This document shows, one piece after another, positions 48,084 through 56,700 of a stretch of DNA of 64,000 bases. The notes under the pieces are model-generated. The model saw only the letters and a program-made list of their open reading frames with translations. It did no database searches and was not told the origin of the DNA. Position numbers and translations under genes: made by a program. The DNA comes from JAFALK01 sp042701975. GTDB lineage: Bacteria; Pseudomonadota; Gammaproteobacteria; Burkholderiales; Burkholderiaceae_C. The stretch spans positions 1,736,001-1,800,000 of the forward strand of contig CP170561.1 of NCBI GenBank assembly GCA_042701975.1, given 5' to 3'. Position 1 is the first letter of the stretch, and every line of letters begins with the position of its first letter.

Positions 48084-48923
48084 ATGGATATCGTTGTTGA
48101 CGAAGAGCTCAAGGCCTATATCGCCCCGCTGACCGCGGAAGAACACGAAGCGCTGGAGCGCAGCCTCCTGGCCGAGGGCTGCCGCGATTCGCTGGTGCTC
48201 TGGGGCAATCTGCTGATCGACGGCCACAACCGCTTCGGCATCTGCCAGAAGCACGGCCTGCCCTTCCAGACGGTGCAGAACACGCGCTTCAACTCGATGG
48301 AAGACGTGCACCTGTGGATGATCGACCAGCACCTGGGCCGACGCAGCGTCTCCGACTACCAGCGCGGCGTGCTGGCCCTGCGCAAGCGCGAGATCGTCGC
48401 CAACCGGCGGCGTGCCGCCTTGCAAGAAGCGACCGCCGAGACGCCGGCTGTTGCGACCGATGCGGCCCCTGCATCGCCTCCCGCCGTGATGCAGCTGCCT
48501 GAATCCGAAACGCTTGCCACGCGCGAGGCCCTGGCCCGTGCTGCGCGCCTGAGCCCCAGCCAGGTCGTGATGATCGAGAAGATCCAGAAGCACGCGGCGC
48601 CCGAGCTGGTGGAGGCGGTGACGGCTGGCACCATCTCGATCAATGCTGCTGCCGCCGTGGCGACGCTGTCCAATGAAGAGCAGCTGGCTGCGGTCGCCGG
48701 TGGCAGGGACGAACTCAAGCAGGCCGCCAAGCGCGTGCGCGACGCCAAGAAGAAGGCGCCCCTCGACAAGCCGGAAGCAGCAGATTTGACGACAACGGCG
48801 TTGCCGGACGAAAGCGTTGAATCGCTCAAGCAGCAGGTGGCGGCCTTGACGGCAGAAAACGCCGCGCTGCGCCAGCAGCTCGCTGCCATGGAGCAGGCGC
48901 TGGCTTCATCGATCACGGCCTAG
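48084..48923 (+). CDS. ParB-like-domain protein (ParB/RepB/Spo0J N-terminal type)
   Basis: The 279-residue protein has a ParB-like N-terminal part (LTAEEHEALERSLLAEGCRDSLVLWGNLLIDGHNRFGICQKHGLPFQTV), with the GHNR-type motif at about residues 48-51. A KorB/ParB-like helical middle (LARAARLSPSQVVMIEKIQKHAAPELVEAVTAGTISINAAAAVATL) and a C-terminal coiled coil (SLKQQVAALTAENAALRQQLAAMEQ) follow. This is not the chromosomal ParB, which would lie beside parA near the origin. It is likely a DNA-binding or regulatory protein. The ATG at 48084 follows a non-coding gap after 48005. Confidence 0.7.
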   Translation: MDIVVDEELKAYIAPLTAEEHEALERSLLAEGCRDSLVLWGNLLIDGHNRFGICQKHGLPFQTVQNTRFNSMEDVHLWMIDQHLGRRSVSDYQRGVLALRKREIVANRRRAALQEATAETPAVATDAAPASPPAVMQLPESETLATREALARAARLSPSQVVMIEKIQKHAAPELVEAVTAGTISINAAAAVATLSNEEQLAAVAGGRDELKQAAKRVRDAKKKAPLDKPEAADLTTTALPDESVESLKQQVAALTAENAALRQQLAAMEQALASSITA

Positions 48924-49447
48924 CGTGACGATGCTTCGAGCGCTTGCGTGAGTTGGCCTGACATCACGAGCACGCGCACGGGCATGGCGTAAGAAGCGCT
49001 GCCTGCCCGCAACGTGGATAGCAGCTCGGCAACGCGCACGGGATCGGATTCGCGCACCATCAGCAGCGTGGCTCGGCGCGGCTGGAACGATGCGGCCGCA
49101 TCCTGCGCGCCGTCCCGCCACCAGCCGCAGTCCCACGGGTCTTCGGCCCGCACGCCGCGCCCCGTTACGCACTCGCGCCACAGAAGCTGCAGGCGCCACA
49201 GCCATCCTCGCCAGAGGCCCAGGCGCGCCAATTCGTGGCTGCCGTCGAGCACGCACGCAACCGCGTCAAGGCCGGTGTCCAGACCGGCATTCGGCGCGAT
49301 GTTGACGATGCGCAGAGGCTCTGAGAGCACAGGGAAGGCGCCACCCTCGCACCAGCTTCTCAGCCAGTGCAGCAAGGCCTCATCGGGGGCGTTCTGGCCT
49401 TCAGGCGGAACCATCAAGGCGGTGTCGAAGCGTCGTGGCATGTGCAT
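48920..49447 (-). CDS. Conserved hypothetical protein
   Basis: From the ATG at 49447 the product is 175 residues, tryptophan-rich in the middle (LARLGLWRGWLWRLQLLWRE) and acidic elsewhere. No domain is recognised. It converges with the ParB-like gene, sharing four bases at the stop codons, and is divergent from the gene at 49487 with only 39 bases between. No ribosome binding site is visible, so the start is uncertain. A longer frame to 50233 runs antisense through the next gene and was rejected. Confidence 0.45.
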   Translation of the reverse strand: MHMPRRFDTALMVPPEGQNAPDEALLHWLRSWCEGGAFPVLSEPLRIVNIAPNAGLDTGLDAVACVLDGSHELARLGLWRGWLWRLQLLWRECVTGRGVRAEDPWDCGWWRDGAQDAAASFQPRRATLLMVRESDPVRVAELLSTLRAGSASYAMPVRVLVMSGQLTQALEASSR

Positions 49448-49486
49448 GGGGCTGGGAGGGTAGCAGCGCCGTGGTAACTTCAGCCG

Positions 49487-49981
49487 ATGAACTCCAGTGC
49501 CCATGAAGAAGAATCCACCGAGCCCACGCTCATCCAGGAGCCGCGCCTGTGGCGCGACGAGCGCTGGACAGCCCAGGTCATCAAAAACGAAGACGATGAA
49601 GGCTGGGCCGTGGCCATGACACTGGCTGGCGAGGCCGAGCCGGCCCTGGTGGGCCCCTGGACCATGGGCCGCGACAAGAAGAACCCCAAGCCGCTGGATG
49701 CGGCGGCCTTCCACACGCTGGTGAAGACGGCCTCCGAAGTGCTGCGGCGCCATGAGCAGCAGCTGCACGCGCGGCTGCACAAGAGCCTCAAGCTCGACAC
49801 GCCCGCTGGCCGCATCCAGATCCTCCTGGACATCGTGCCTGACGAGGACAACCCCTATGCCTTGCTGAGCGCGCGCGACGACGCGGGCGAACAGCTGGCA
49901 CAGGTCCGCGTGCCAGCCGGCTTCCGGCTGAACGAGGCGAGCGCGGCGGCGTGGGTGGAGAACGAATTCCAGCGCCCTTAG
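49487..49981 (+). CDS. Hypothetical protein
   Basis: The 164-residue soluble acidic protein reads MNSSAHEEESTEPTLIQEPR... and contains WRDERWTAQVIKNEDDEGWAVAMTL and LVGPWTMGRDKKNPKPLDAAAFHTLVKTASEVLRRHEQQLHARLHK. There are no membrane helices or recognised motifs. The amphipathic helix near the middle suggests a folded protein. It lies upstream of the diguanylate cyclase after a 112-base gap. Confidence 0.65.
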   Translation: MNSSAHEEESTEPTLIQEPRLWRDERWTAQVIKNEDDEGWAVAMTLAGEAEPALVGPWTMGRDKKNPKPLDAAAFHTLVKTASEVLRRHEQQLHARLHKSLKLDTPAGRIQILLDIVPDEDNPYALLSARDDAGEQLAQVRVPAGFRLNEASAAAWVENEFQRP

Positions 49982-50093
49982 CCGCGGCTCTCCCGGCCCG
50001 ACCTCATATGCAAGCTGACAGTCGCGCGGGCGAATGGCGCACGTGATGTAAGCAGGGGCAAGACTTGCACTCGAGGGGGCAGCGCGAAGTAGG

Positions 50094-51272
50094 ATGGCCG
50101 CGTCATCACGCCTCCACGCCATCTTGCTCAGCCCCAGCAACCCCGTATTGCGGCGCATAGCTCGAGTGCTGCGCCTGACGCAGAGCACGGCGCTCGTGCT
50201 CGTCGTTTCGAGCGGAGCCATGCTGATCTCCAATGCCCGCGCCTACGGCGAGGCGGACGATTGGGTGGAGCACACGCACGGCGTGCTCGATGAGCTGGAC
50301 CAGGTGCGCGTGACCCTGCTGCGCGGCGGCATCGCGCTGCGCGATTTCGCGCTGGTGCCGCGAGAGATTTCGCTGCAGCGGACGCGGCTGGCTTCCGAGG
50401 ATGCACGGCAAGCCGCGCAACGGCTGGAGGTGCTGGTGCAGGACAACGCCGCGCAGGCTTCGCGGGCCGCCGAGGTGATGTCCGAGACCCGCGAGCTCAC
50501 GGGCTGGTATCTGTCCTCGGCCACGGTGGGTGAGCGCGACGGTGTGGAGTCGCTGCAGCGGCTGCTCAGCGAGCGCATCCTGGCCGACGGTGCGCGCCGG
50601 GTGCGCCAGGTGCTCGACGAGATGGAGCACGAGGAACGCTTGCTGCTGAAGGCACGCCAGACGAAGGCCGATTCGCAGCTGGATTCGCTGAAGGGCTGGG
50701 CGGTCGGCGTGGGCGCCCTCTTCCTGGCCTTCATGTTCGGCTCCATCGTCTACTCCAGCCGGCTGGTGCGCATCGGCGAGCGCAACATGGTCGATCTCGC
50801 GGCCTCGGCCAACACCGATCCGCTGACCGGCTTGGCCAACCGCCGCGCGCTCAACAAGCGCGTGAAGAAGCTCAACGGCCAGCCCTTCAGCGTGCTGGCC
50901 TTCGACCTCGACGACTTCAAGCCCGTCAACGACCGCCACGGACACGCGGCGGGCGACGAGGTGCTGCGCGTCGTGGCGCAGCGCCTGAAGCAGCAGTGCC
51001 GCGATGGCGATGTGGCCGTGCGCATCGGCGGCGATGAATTCCTGGTGCTGTTCCCGGGCCTGGACGATGTCGAACGGCTGGAGCACATCCAGGAGCGCGT
51101 CAGCCAGGCCATCGGTGCGCCCATCCAGATCGGCGGCGCCGAAGTGCGCGTCGGCGCCTCGATCGGCTATGCCGCGACGCAGGGCGAGCTGCGCTTCGAG
51201 GCACTCGTGGCGGCGGCCGATGGCATGTCGTACGAGAAGAAGAAGCTGCGCAAGGCGGCCCGCGCCGCGTGA
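50094..51272 (+). CDS. Membrane-anchored diguanylate cyclase (GGDEF domain)
   Basis: The 392-residue protein makes cyclic-di-GMP from two GTP. It has two membrane helices (about 33-48 and 201-221) enclosing a helical periplasmic sensor region of about 150 residues. The GGDEF domain begins with DPLTGLANRRAL (242-253). The active-site motif is GGDEF at 312-316. The inhibitory I-site RDGD (303-306) lies exactly five residues before it. Feedback inhibition is therefore likely. No EAL domain is present. The start has only a weak AGG-type site just before it. Confidence 0.92.
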   Translation: MAASSRLHAILLSPSNPVLRRIARVLRLTQSTALVLVVSSGAMLISNARAYGEADDWVEHTHGVLDELDQVRVTLLRGGIALRDFALVPREISLQRTRLASEDARQAAQRLEVLVQDNAAQASRAAEVMSETRELTGWYLSSATVGERDGVESLQRLLSERILADGARRVRQVLDEMEHEERLLLKARQTKADSQLDSLKGWAVGVGALFLAFMFGSIVYSSRLVRIGERNMVDLAASANTDPLTGLANRRALNKRVKKLNGQPFSVLAFDLDDFKPVNDRHGHAAGDEVLRVVAQRLKQQCRDGDVAVRIGGDEFLVLFPGLDDVERLEHIQERVSQAIGAPIQIGGAEVRVGASIGYAATQGELRFEALVAAADGMSYEKKKLRKAARAA

Positions 51273-51434
51273 TCAGCCGCGTGATCGCCTGAGCGATCGG
51301 CCACGGATCCCAGCCGTCTCTCTCCTACAAACCGCCGCGGTTGAAGACTACCGCTGCGCCTGACCTCCTTCCCTAGCATGTCGTTGCGCACTACGCAGAT
51401 CGCGGTGCCTTGACGCTCACCGAGGAGATCAAGC

Positions 51435-52844
51435 ATGAACGCTTCGTTGTTGCCCTTGCCCGCTCCCGTCCTCATCAAGGCGCTGCGGAATGTTCTTGCC
51501 GGATCGTGCCTGGCTGCGCTGGCGGCTTGCGGCGGAGGAGGTGGCGGCGGCAGCTCGGGCAGCAAGGCGCCGACCTCGGCGCCGCAGCTGGGCCTGGTCA
51601 AGCTCACCGTCAAGGACGAACTCGGCGCCACGATTGCCGGCGTGACGATCCAGGGCACGAGCGCCAAGGCCACGACGGATGCGCAGGGCGTGGCCCTGGT
51701 CTCCCTGCCTTCGCCCACCGCCTCCGAGATGGTCAGCCTGTCGCGCGACAGCTTCATGGACACCTCCGTGACGATCACCAGCACGGCCGGCCAGGTCAAC
51801 GAGCAAGCCATCGTGCTGACGCGCCAAGCCAGCCCCGCAGGCGGCTCGCTGAGCACGCGCAGCGGCACGCCGCCGACGGTGGATCCGACCGGCCAGCGCC
51901 TGAGCTTCGAGATCGAGTTGATCATCGTCGACAGCAAGTCGCAGCCGGTCACCAGCCTGACGACCGCCGACTTCTTGCTCCGTGCCTGCACGCCTGACGC
52001 CGGCACGCCGACCAGCGATTGCGTGGCCTCGGCCACAGGCGCCGCAGATGCGGCCTACACGCCGAACAGCGCGCAGCCCGAAGCGCTGACCTGGATCGAC
52101 GGCCGGCCCAAGGTGCCATATGCCGTGGCGCTGCTGCTGGACCAGAGCGGCAGCATCACCGCCACCGATCCCACCGGCGCGCGGATCTTTTCGACCAAGA
52201 CCTTCCTGAAAGGCCTCGGGCCGCAGGACCAGGCGCTGCTGTCGACGTTTGCGGGCACGGCGGTCTCGGCCTCGCCGCTGACGGTCTATGGGCCGTTCCG
52301 GGACCAGGCCGGTGCCACCACCGCCTACTTCAGCACGCTCGACGCGCTGGCACTTCAGGTGGGCGGTGCCACGCCGCTCTACGATTCGCTGGACGGCCTG
52401 CGCCAGCAGCTCGCCGGCTCCGCCGCGCCGCCGGCAGGCCTGGCGAAAGCCATCGTCGTCCTGACCGATGGCGCCGACACGACTTGCGGCACCGTGGACG
52501 CCTGCCGCCTGAGCCGGCAACGCACGATCGACGGTGCGCGGCAAGACGGCGTCCCGATCGTCACGATCGGTCTGTCGCACGCCATCGACGTGGCAGCGCT
52601 TGGCGACCTGGCCAACCAGACCGGCGGCGCCTTCCTTTACGCGGAGAACACCCAGCAGCTGCTGTCGCTGTACGGCACCGTGGGCGCGCTGCTGAGCCAG
52701 AGCCAGCCGACCTACCGGCTGCGCTGGACGGCTGTTGCCGCCGCGCCGGGCACCTTCCACTCCGGCGACTCGCTGCTGGGCCGCGTGCAGGTCAAGGTCG
52801 GGCAGGGCAGTTTCGACGTGCCCTTTGTTGTCGGCATTCCTTGA
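51435..52844 (+). CDS. Lipoprotein with a von Willebrand factor A domain
   Basis: The 469-residue protein has a signal peptide with lipobox LAALAAC (cysteine 32), followed by a Gly/Ser linker. A region with beta-sandwich character (LVKLTVKDELGATIAGVTIQGTSAKATTDAQGVALVSLP) resembles a carboxypeptidase-regulatory-like or Ig-like fold. The VWA domain starts near residue 225 (YAVALLLDQSGSI), with the metal-site DxSxS motif and the later VVLTDGADT. Such proteins bind ligands or form surface complexes; the partner is unknown. GAGGAGATCAAGC precedes the ATG. Confidence 0.88.
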   Translation: MNASLLPLPAPVLIKALRNVLAGSCLAALAACGGGGGGGSSGSKAPTSAPQLGLVKLTVKDELGATIAGVTIQGTSAKATTDAQGVALVSLPSPTASEMVSLSRDSFMDTSVTITSTAGQVNEQAIVLTRQASPAGGSLSTRSGTPPTVDPTGQRLSFEIELIIVDSKSQPVTSLTTADFLLRACTPDAGTPTSDCVASATGAADAAYTPNSAQPEALTWIDGRPKVPYAVALLLDQSGSITATDPTGARIFSTKTFLKGLGPQDQALLSTFAGTAVSASPLTVYGPFRDQAGATTAYFSTLDALALQVGGATPLYDSLDGLRQQLAGSAAPPAGLAKAIVVLTDGADTTCGTVDACRLSRQRTIDGARQDGVPIVTIGLSHAIDVAALGDLANQTGGAFLYAENTQQLLSLYGTVGALLSQSQPTYRLRWTAVAAAPGTFHSGDSLLGRVQVKVGQGSFDVPFVVGIP

Positions 52845-52871
52845 AGTCGCTTGCAATCAATGCTGTATAAA
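52842..52871 (+). promoter_or_regulatory. Predicted promoter overlapping a LexA box
   Basis: TTGAAG (52842-52847) and TATAAA (52866-52871) are separated by 18 bases. The -10 element lies inside the LexA box at 52863-52878, so LexA binding would block transcription. Confidence 0.65.
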
Positions 52872-52878
52872 TATACAG
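52863..52878. promoter_or_regulatory. LexA (SOS) box
   Basis: CTGTATAAATATACAG is an exact CTGT-N8-ACAG match with an AT-only centre, close to the E. coli consensus. It lies 30 bases before the start of a 95-residue gene, in sequence that is AT-rich against its GC-rich surroundings. Confidence 0.85.
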
Positions 52879-52908
52879 TTAGTTCAATGGCAGATTCTGG
52901 AGTGACCC

Positions 52909-53196
52909 ATGCTGTTGAACCTCAACGATCCGCAAAGCATCCTGCAGTGGTGGCTGGTCTGGCCTGAGCGGCACCACGCCTTCCTGGAGCACAAGCTCAA
53001 GGCCAGCCCAGAGTTCGGCTTCGTGATCCGCGAGGCTTTGAAGCTCATCCAGCGCCGCCCCGAATACCGCAGCCTGCGGCGCCCCGTGCTGCCCGTGCAC
53101 CGGGAGCTCCCGGTGGCCGCCGTGCATCACGGGACGGAGGGTGGCGAGGACTTCATCGAGGAAAGACCCAGCTACAAGGACCGCCTGGCTGCCTGA
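52909..53196 (+). CDS. Small protein of unknown function, predicted SOS-induced
   Basis: The 95-residue product begins MLLNLNDPQSILQWWLVWPERHHAFLEHKLKASPEFGFVIREALKLIQRRPEYRS and ends EDFIEERPSYKDRLAA. It has no signal peptide or recognised domain; the first half is hydrophobic-aromatic and helical, the second basic then acidic. TGGAGTGACCC is a strong ribosome binding site. The LexA box upstream and the terminator at 53266 make it a one-gene unit. It could be a cell-division inhibitor or repair accessory by analogy with other small SOS genes, but nothing in the sequence proves that. Confidence 0.78.
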   Translation: MLLNLNDPQSILQWWLVWPERHHAFLEHKLKASPEFGFVIREALKLIQRRPEYRSLRRPVLPVHRELPVAAVHHGTEGGEDFIEERPSYKDRLAA

Positions 53197-53265
53197 ACCG
53201 AGCAGTTGCTGGTCCTTTCTCCTCGATTTTTCTTCGACGTTTCTTCGACGATGGACCCAGCATTG

Positions 53266-53298
53266 GGCCTGGCGGCTGAGGCTGCCAGGCCTTTTTTT
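53266..53298 (+). terminator. Rho-independent terminator after the SOS gene
   Basis: The stem GGCCTGGC-G-GC/GC-T-GCCAGGCC (53266-53276 with 53281-53291) with a TGAG loop is followed by seven T residues. Confidence 0.93.
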
Positions 53299-53310
53299 AC
53301 GGCTGCTTCA

Positions 53311-53643
53311 TCAATGCACGCTGTGACCGAGCGCCTCGTGGCCGACCGAGATCACCAGCGGGTCCGAGTGGAAGCCCAGGGCCGGGATCCAGGCCAGCAG
53401 GGAGCGGCGCACGATCCTTTCGGCGTTGACGATGATCTCGCCCTGGCGCTCGTGGCTGGCCTCGGTGAAGGCCTGCAGCACTTCATGGCTGAAGCGGATG
53501 GAAACGCCCTGCGCCAGCCGGCCGCTGTTCAGGTTGGAGCTGATGATGAGATTACCCGCCTCGCCCTGAACGGCGTTGGCCCGCATCTGGGCCGGCCACA
53601 GGTGGCGGAGCGCACTCCAAAACTTTGCTTGAGCTTCATGCAT
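53311..53643 (-). CDS. Hypothetical protein downstream of the octapeptide-repeat gene
   Basis: The 110-residue product contains NLIISSNLNSGRLAQGVSIRFSHEVLQAFTEASHERQGEIIVNAERIVRRSLLAW and ends VISVGHEALGHSVH. No domain is recognised. The start has GGAGGGG six bases upstream, which supports a real gene. It follows the giant repeat gene on the same strand after 96 bases and converges with the SOS gene, whose terminator lies between them. Confidence 0.6.
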   Translation of the reverse strand: MHEAQAKFWSALRHLWPAQMRANAVQGEAGNLIISSNLNSGRLAQGVSIRFSHEVLQAFTEASHERQGEIIVNAERIVRRSLLAWIPALGFHSDPLVISVGHEALGHSVH

Positions 53644-53739
53644 TGAACCCCTCCATGACCTCGAAATGCATTCGTCGGCATCATGGAGCGGCCCGGCGTT
53701 CTCTTGAACTGCAAGCTCTTACAGGATTGACCTAGCGGC

Positions 53740-56700
53740 CTAAATCAGCAGAGGCCCCCAGCCCTCGGTCGGATCGTCGTGCTTGCGGTGCAGGGAAGCC
53801 AGCACGGAGGCATGGGCGGTCGTCCCGCCCGGCAGCTGCTGTTGCTGTGCAGCATCGTGCAGCAGCGTCGGGCCGGCGCCCTGGAGCAGGTCGCTCAGGT
53901 GAGGCAGGGCGGCCTGCGTGTTCGAGGAGCCGGCGGCTGAAGCCGTGCCGTGGTCCTGCGCGAACCACACGTCGTCCAGCGCGTGCGTCTCGCCGCTGGT
54001 GGTGGTGTAGGTGCTGGTCAGGCCGATCAGGTTGCCGTTCTGGACCGTCGAACTGTGCGTGGCGTTCAGGTCCAGCTCCACGATGCCCAGGTCGGTCAAC
54101 GAGACCAACTGCCCGTCGTGGCCGTTGCTGCTGTTGACCCAGACCTTGAGCTCGCCGAACTGCGCGTCGGCGGCGCTGATCTTGCCGTCGTGATTGCTGT
54201 CCAGCGCGGCCAGGGCAGCAAAGCCGTTGTCGGCGCGATGGCCGTTAGCCAGCACGGTGGAGGTGCCGAAAAGCTCGGCGCCGCTGTCGATTTTGCCGTT
54301 GCCGTTGATGTCCAGCGCCAGCAGGCCCGTACCCGCGCCGACCCAGCCGACCGAGCTGGCATGGCCGGTGTTGCCGAGGTCGAAGGTCGCGCCGGCGGAA
54401 GCGGAGACTGTCTCCACGCCCAGGCCGCTCAGGTCCAGCACCAGGGGTGAGGCGCCGTTCAGCGCCGCCAGCTGGGCGGTGTTCATCAGGTCCAGCTGGT
54501 TGCCGGTGAAGGCGGCCACGTGGTTCATGTCGATGGACGACAGCTCCAGCGTGGTCAGCGCGTGGATCTGGGCTGCGGTCAGCGCGTGGACCATGTCGGT
54601 GGTCATCGCATTGAACTGGTCGGCCGAGAGCGAGGCGATGGCCGAGGTGTTCAGCGAGGCGACCTGCAGGCTCGAGAGCAGCCCGAAATGCTGGGCCGAC
54701 AGCGCATCAACCTGCGTCGCGCTCAGCGTGCTGACCTGCGCCGGCGTCAGCGCTTCGAGCTGGCCGGGGGTGAGCGCTGCCATGTGGGCCGTGGAGAGCG
54801 TGGAGAGCTCGCCGTAGTTCAGCGCGGTGATCTGCGAGGGCGTGAGCGCCGCCACCTGGTCCGGACGGAACAGCGCGAACTCCTTGGCCGACATGGCGTA
54901 CAGCGCGCTGTTGTTGATGCCGCTCATCTGCGCATCGCTGAAGGCGGCGATCTGCGCGGGCGTCAGCGCCAGGATCTGCGCGTCCGTCAGGGCCGAGACC
55001 TCGTCGGGCGAGAGGCTGCCGAACACGCCGTTCAGCGCGGCGATTTGGCCCGCGTTCATGGCCTCGCGCTGCGTGGCGGTGAAGGCCTCCACATGGCCGA
55101 TGTCCATGGCCGAGATCTCGGCCGTGGTCAGTGCGCCGATCTGCGCCTGCGTCAACGCAGCGACGGCGTCGGTGGCCAGGGCGTTGAGCTGGTCGGGCGT
55201 GAGGATGGCGATCGTGGCCGTGCCCAAAGCGGAGATCTGGTTGGCGTCGAGCACGCCGAAGTGGTTGGCGCTCAGCGCCGCGACCTGGGCCGCGCTCAGG
55301 GCCGCCAGCTGCGTGGGCGTCAGCGCCTCGAGCTGCTGCGGGCCGAGCGCGGCCATCGTCTGCGTGCTGAGCGTAGCCATGTCGGCGTAGCTCAGCGCGC
55401 TGATCTGGTTGGCCGACAGGGCAGCGATCTGGTCGGGGCGGAACTCCGCGATCTGGCTCGGCGCCATCGCGTAGATCGCGCTGGGGTTGATGCCGGTGAT
55501 CTGCGCCGCGCTCAACGCCGCCAGCTGTGCCGCCGTCATCGTCACCACCTGCGCATCGGTCAGGCCGGCGAGCTGCTGCGGGCTCATGGCGGCGATGTCG
55601 GCGGTGCTCAGGCCGCTCAGGTGATAGGGCGAGATGGCCGCCAGCTGCGAAGGGCTCAACGAGGCGATCTGCGCCGGCAGCAGCGATTGCAGCTGCGCGC
55701 CCGAAAGGCCCGCGATCACGTCCGGCGTGAAGGCGGCGAGCTGTTGCGGCATCAGCACCGAGAGCTGGGCCGTGGACAGCGATTCGAGCTGCTGCGCGTT
55801 CAGCTGCGCCATCTGCTGCGCGTTCATCGCGTGCAGGGCCTGCGGCGTGATGGCCTGCAGCTGGTTGGGCGCCAGCACGGCCACCTGCGCGTCCGTCAGC
55901 GCCGCCACCTGCGTGGCCGAGAGCGAGGCGAACAGCGAGGGGCTCAGCGAGCGCAGCGCATCGGTGGACATGCCGGCCAGGCTGTCCGGGTCCAGTGCGG
56001 CGAGCTGGCTGCTGGTCAGCGCCTGGACCTGCGCGTTGGACAGCGCGTGGATCTGGTCGGCCGTCAGCAGCGCCATCGCGCCGGTGGTCAGCATCTGCAG
56101 GTCGATGGTGCTGAGCGAGGCGAGCTGCGCCGTGCCGAGGCTGGCCTGCGCGGTGTCGCTCAGCGCCTGCACCTGCAGGCTGTTCAGCGCATGCACGGCG
56201 GCCACCGACAGTGCCGCCGACTGCATGCTGCTCAGTGAGGCCAGCTCCTGCGTGGATAGGCCTGCAGCTTGCGTCGCGCCCAGGGCGGCGATCTGGTCCG
56301 TGCCCAGGCCGGTCAGCGGCTTTTGCGTCAGCAGCGCAATGCCGTCGCTGCTCAGCGAGGCGAAGACCGAGGTGTTGAAGGCGCCGGCATCGCCGATGGC
56401 AGCCAGCTGCGTGGTGGTGAGCGCGGCCACGGCGCTGCCGGTCAGGTTGGCCAGCTGCGGCGTGTCCAGCGCGGCCAGCTGCAGCGTGTTCATCGCATGC
56501 AGTTGCGCGCCGGTGAGGGCGGGCGCTTGCAAGCTGCTCATGGCCAGCAGCTGGTCGGGGCGCAGCCAGCCGATCTCGTCGGTGGTCAGCGCCGTCAGGG
56601 CCGTGCTGTTGAGATTGGAAAACTGCTGCGAGCTCAGCGCATTGATGTCCGCGCTGCTGAAGGCGCGCAGCTGCGTGCCCGTCAGGCCGGCGAGCTGGTA

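Noticed and set aside
53740..54450. RTX nonapeptide repeats (GGxGxDxLx) in the C-terminal domain of the giant protein
   Set aside because: Only EF-hand-like D-x-N-x-[DN]-G loops are present; no run of nonapeptides was found, so I did not call it an RTX toxin.
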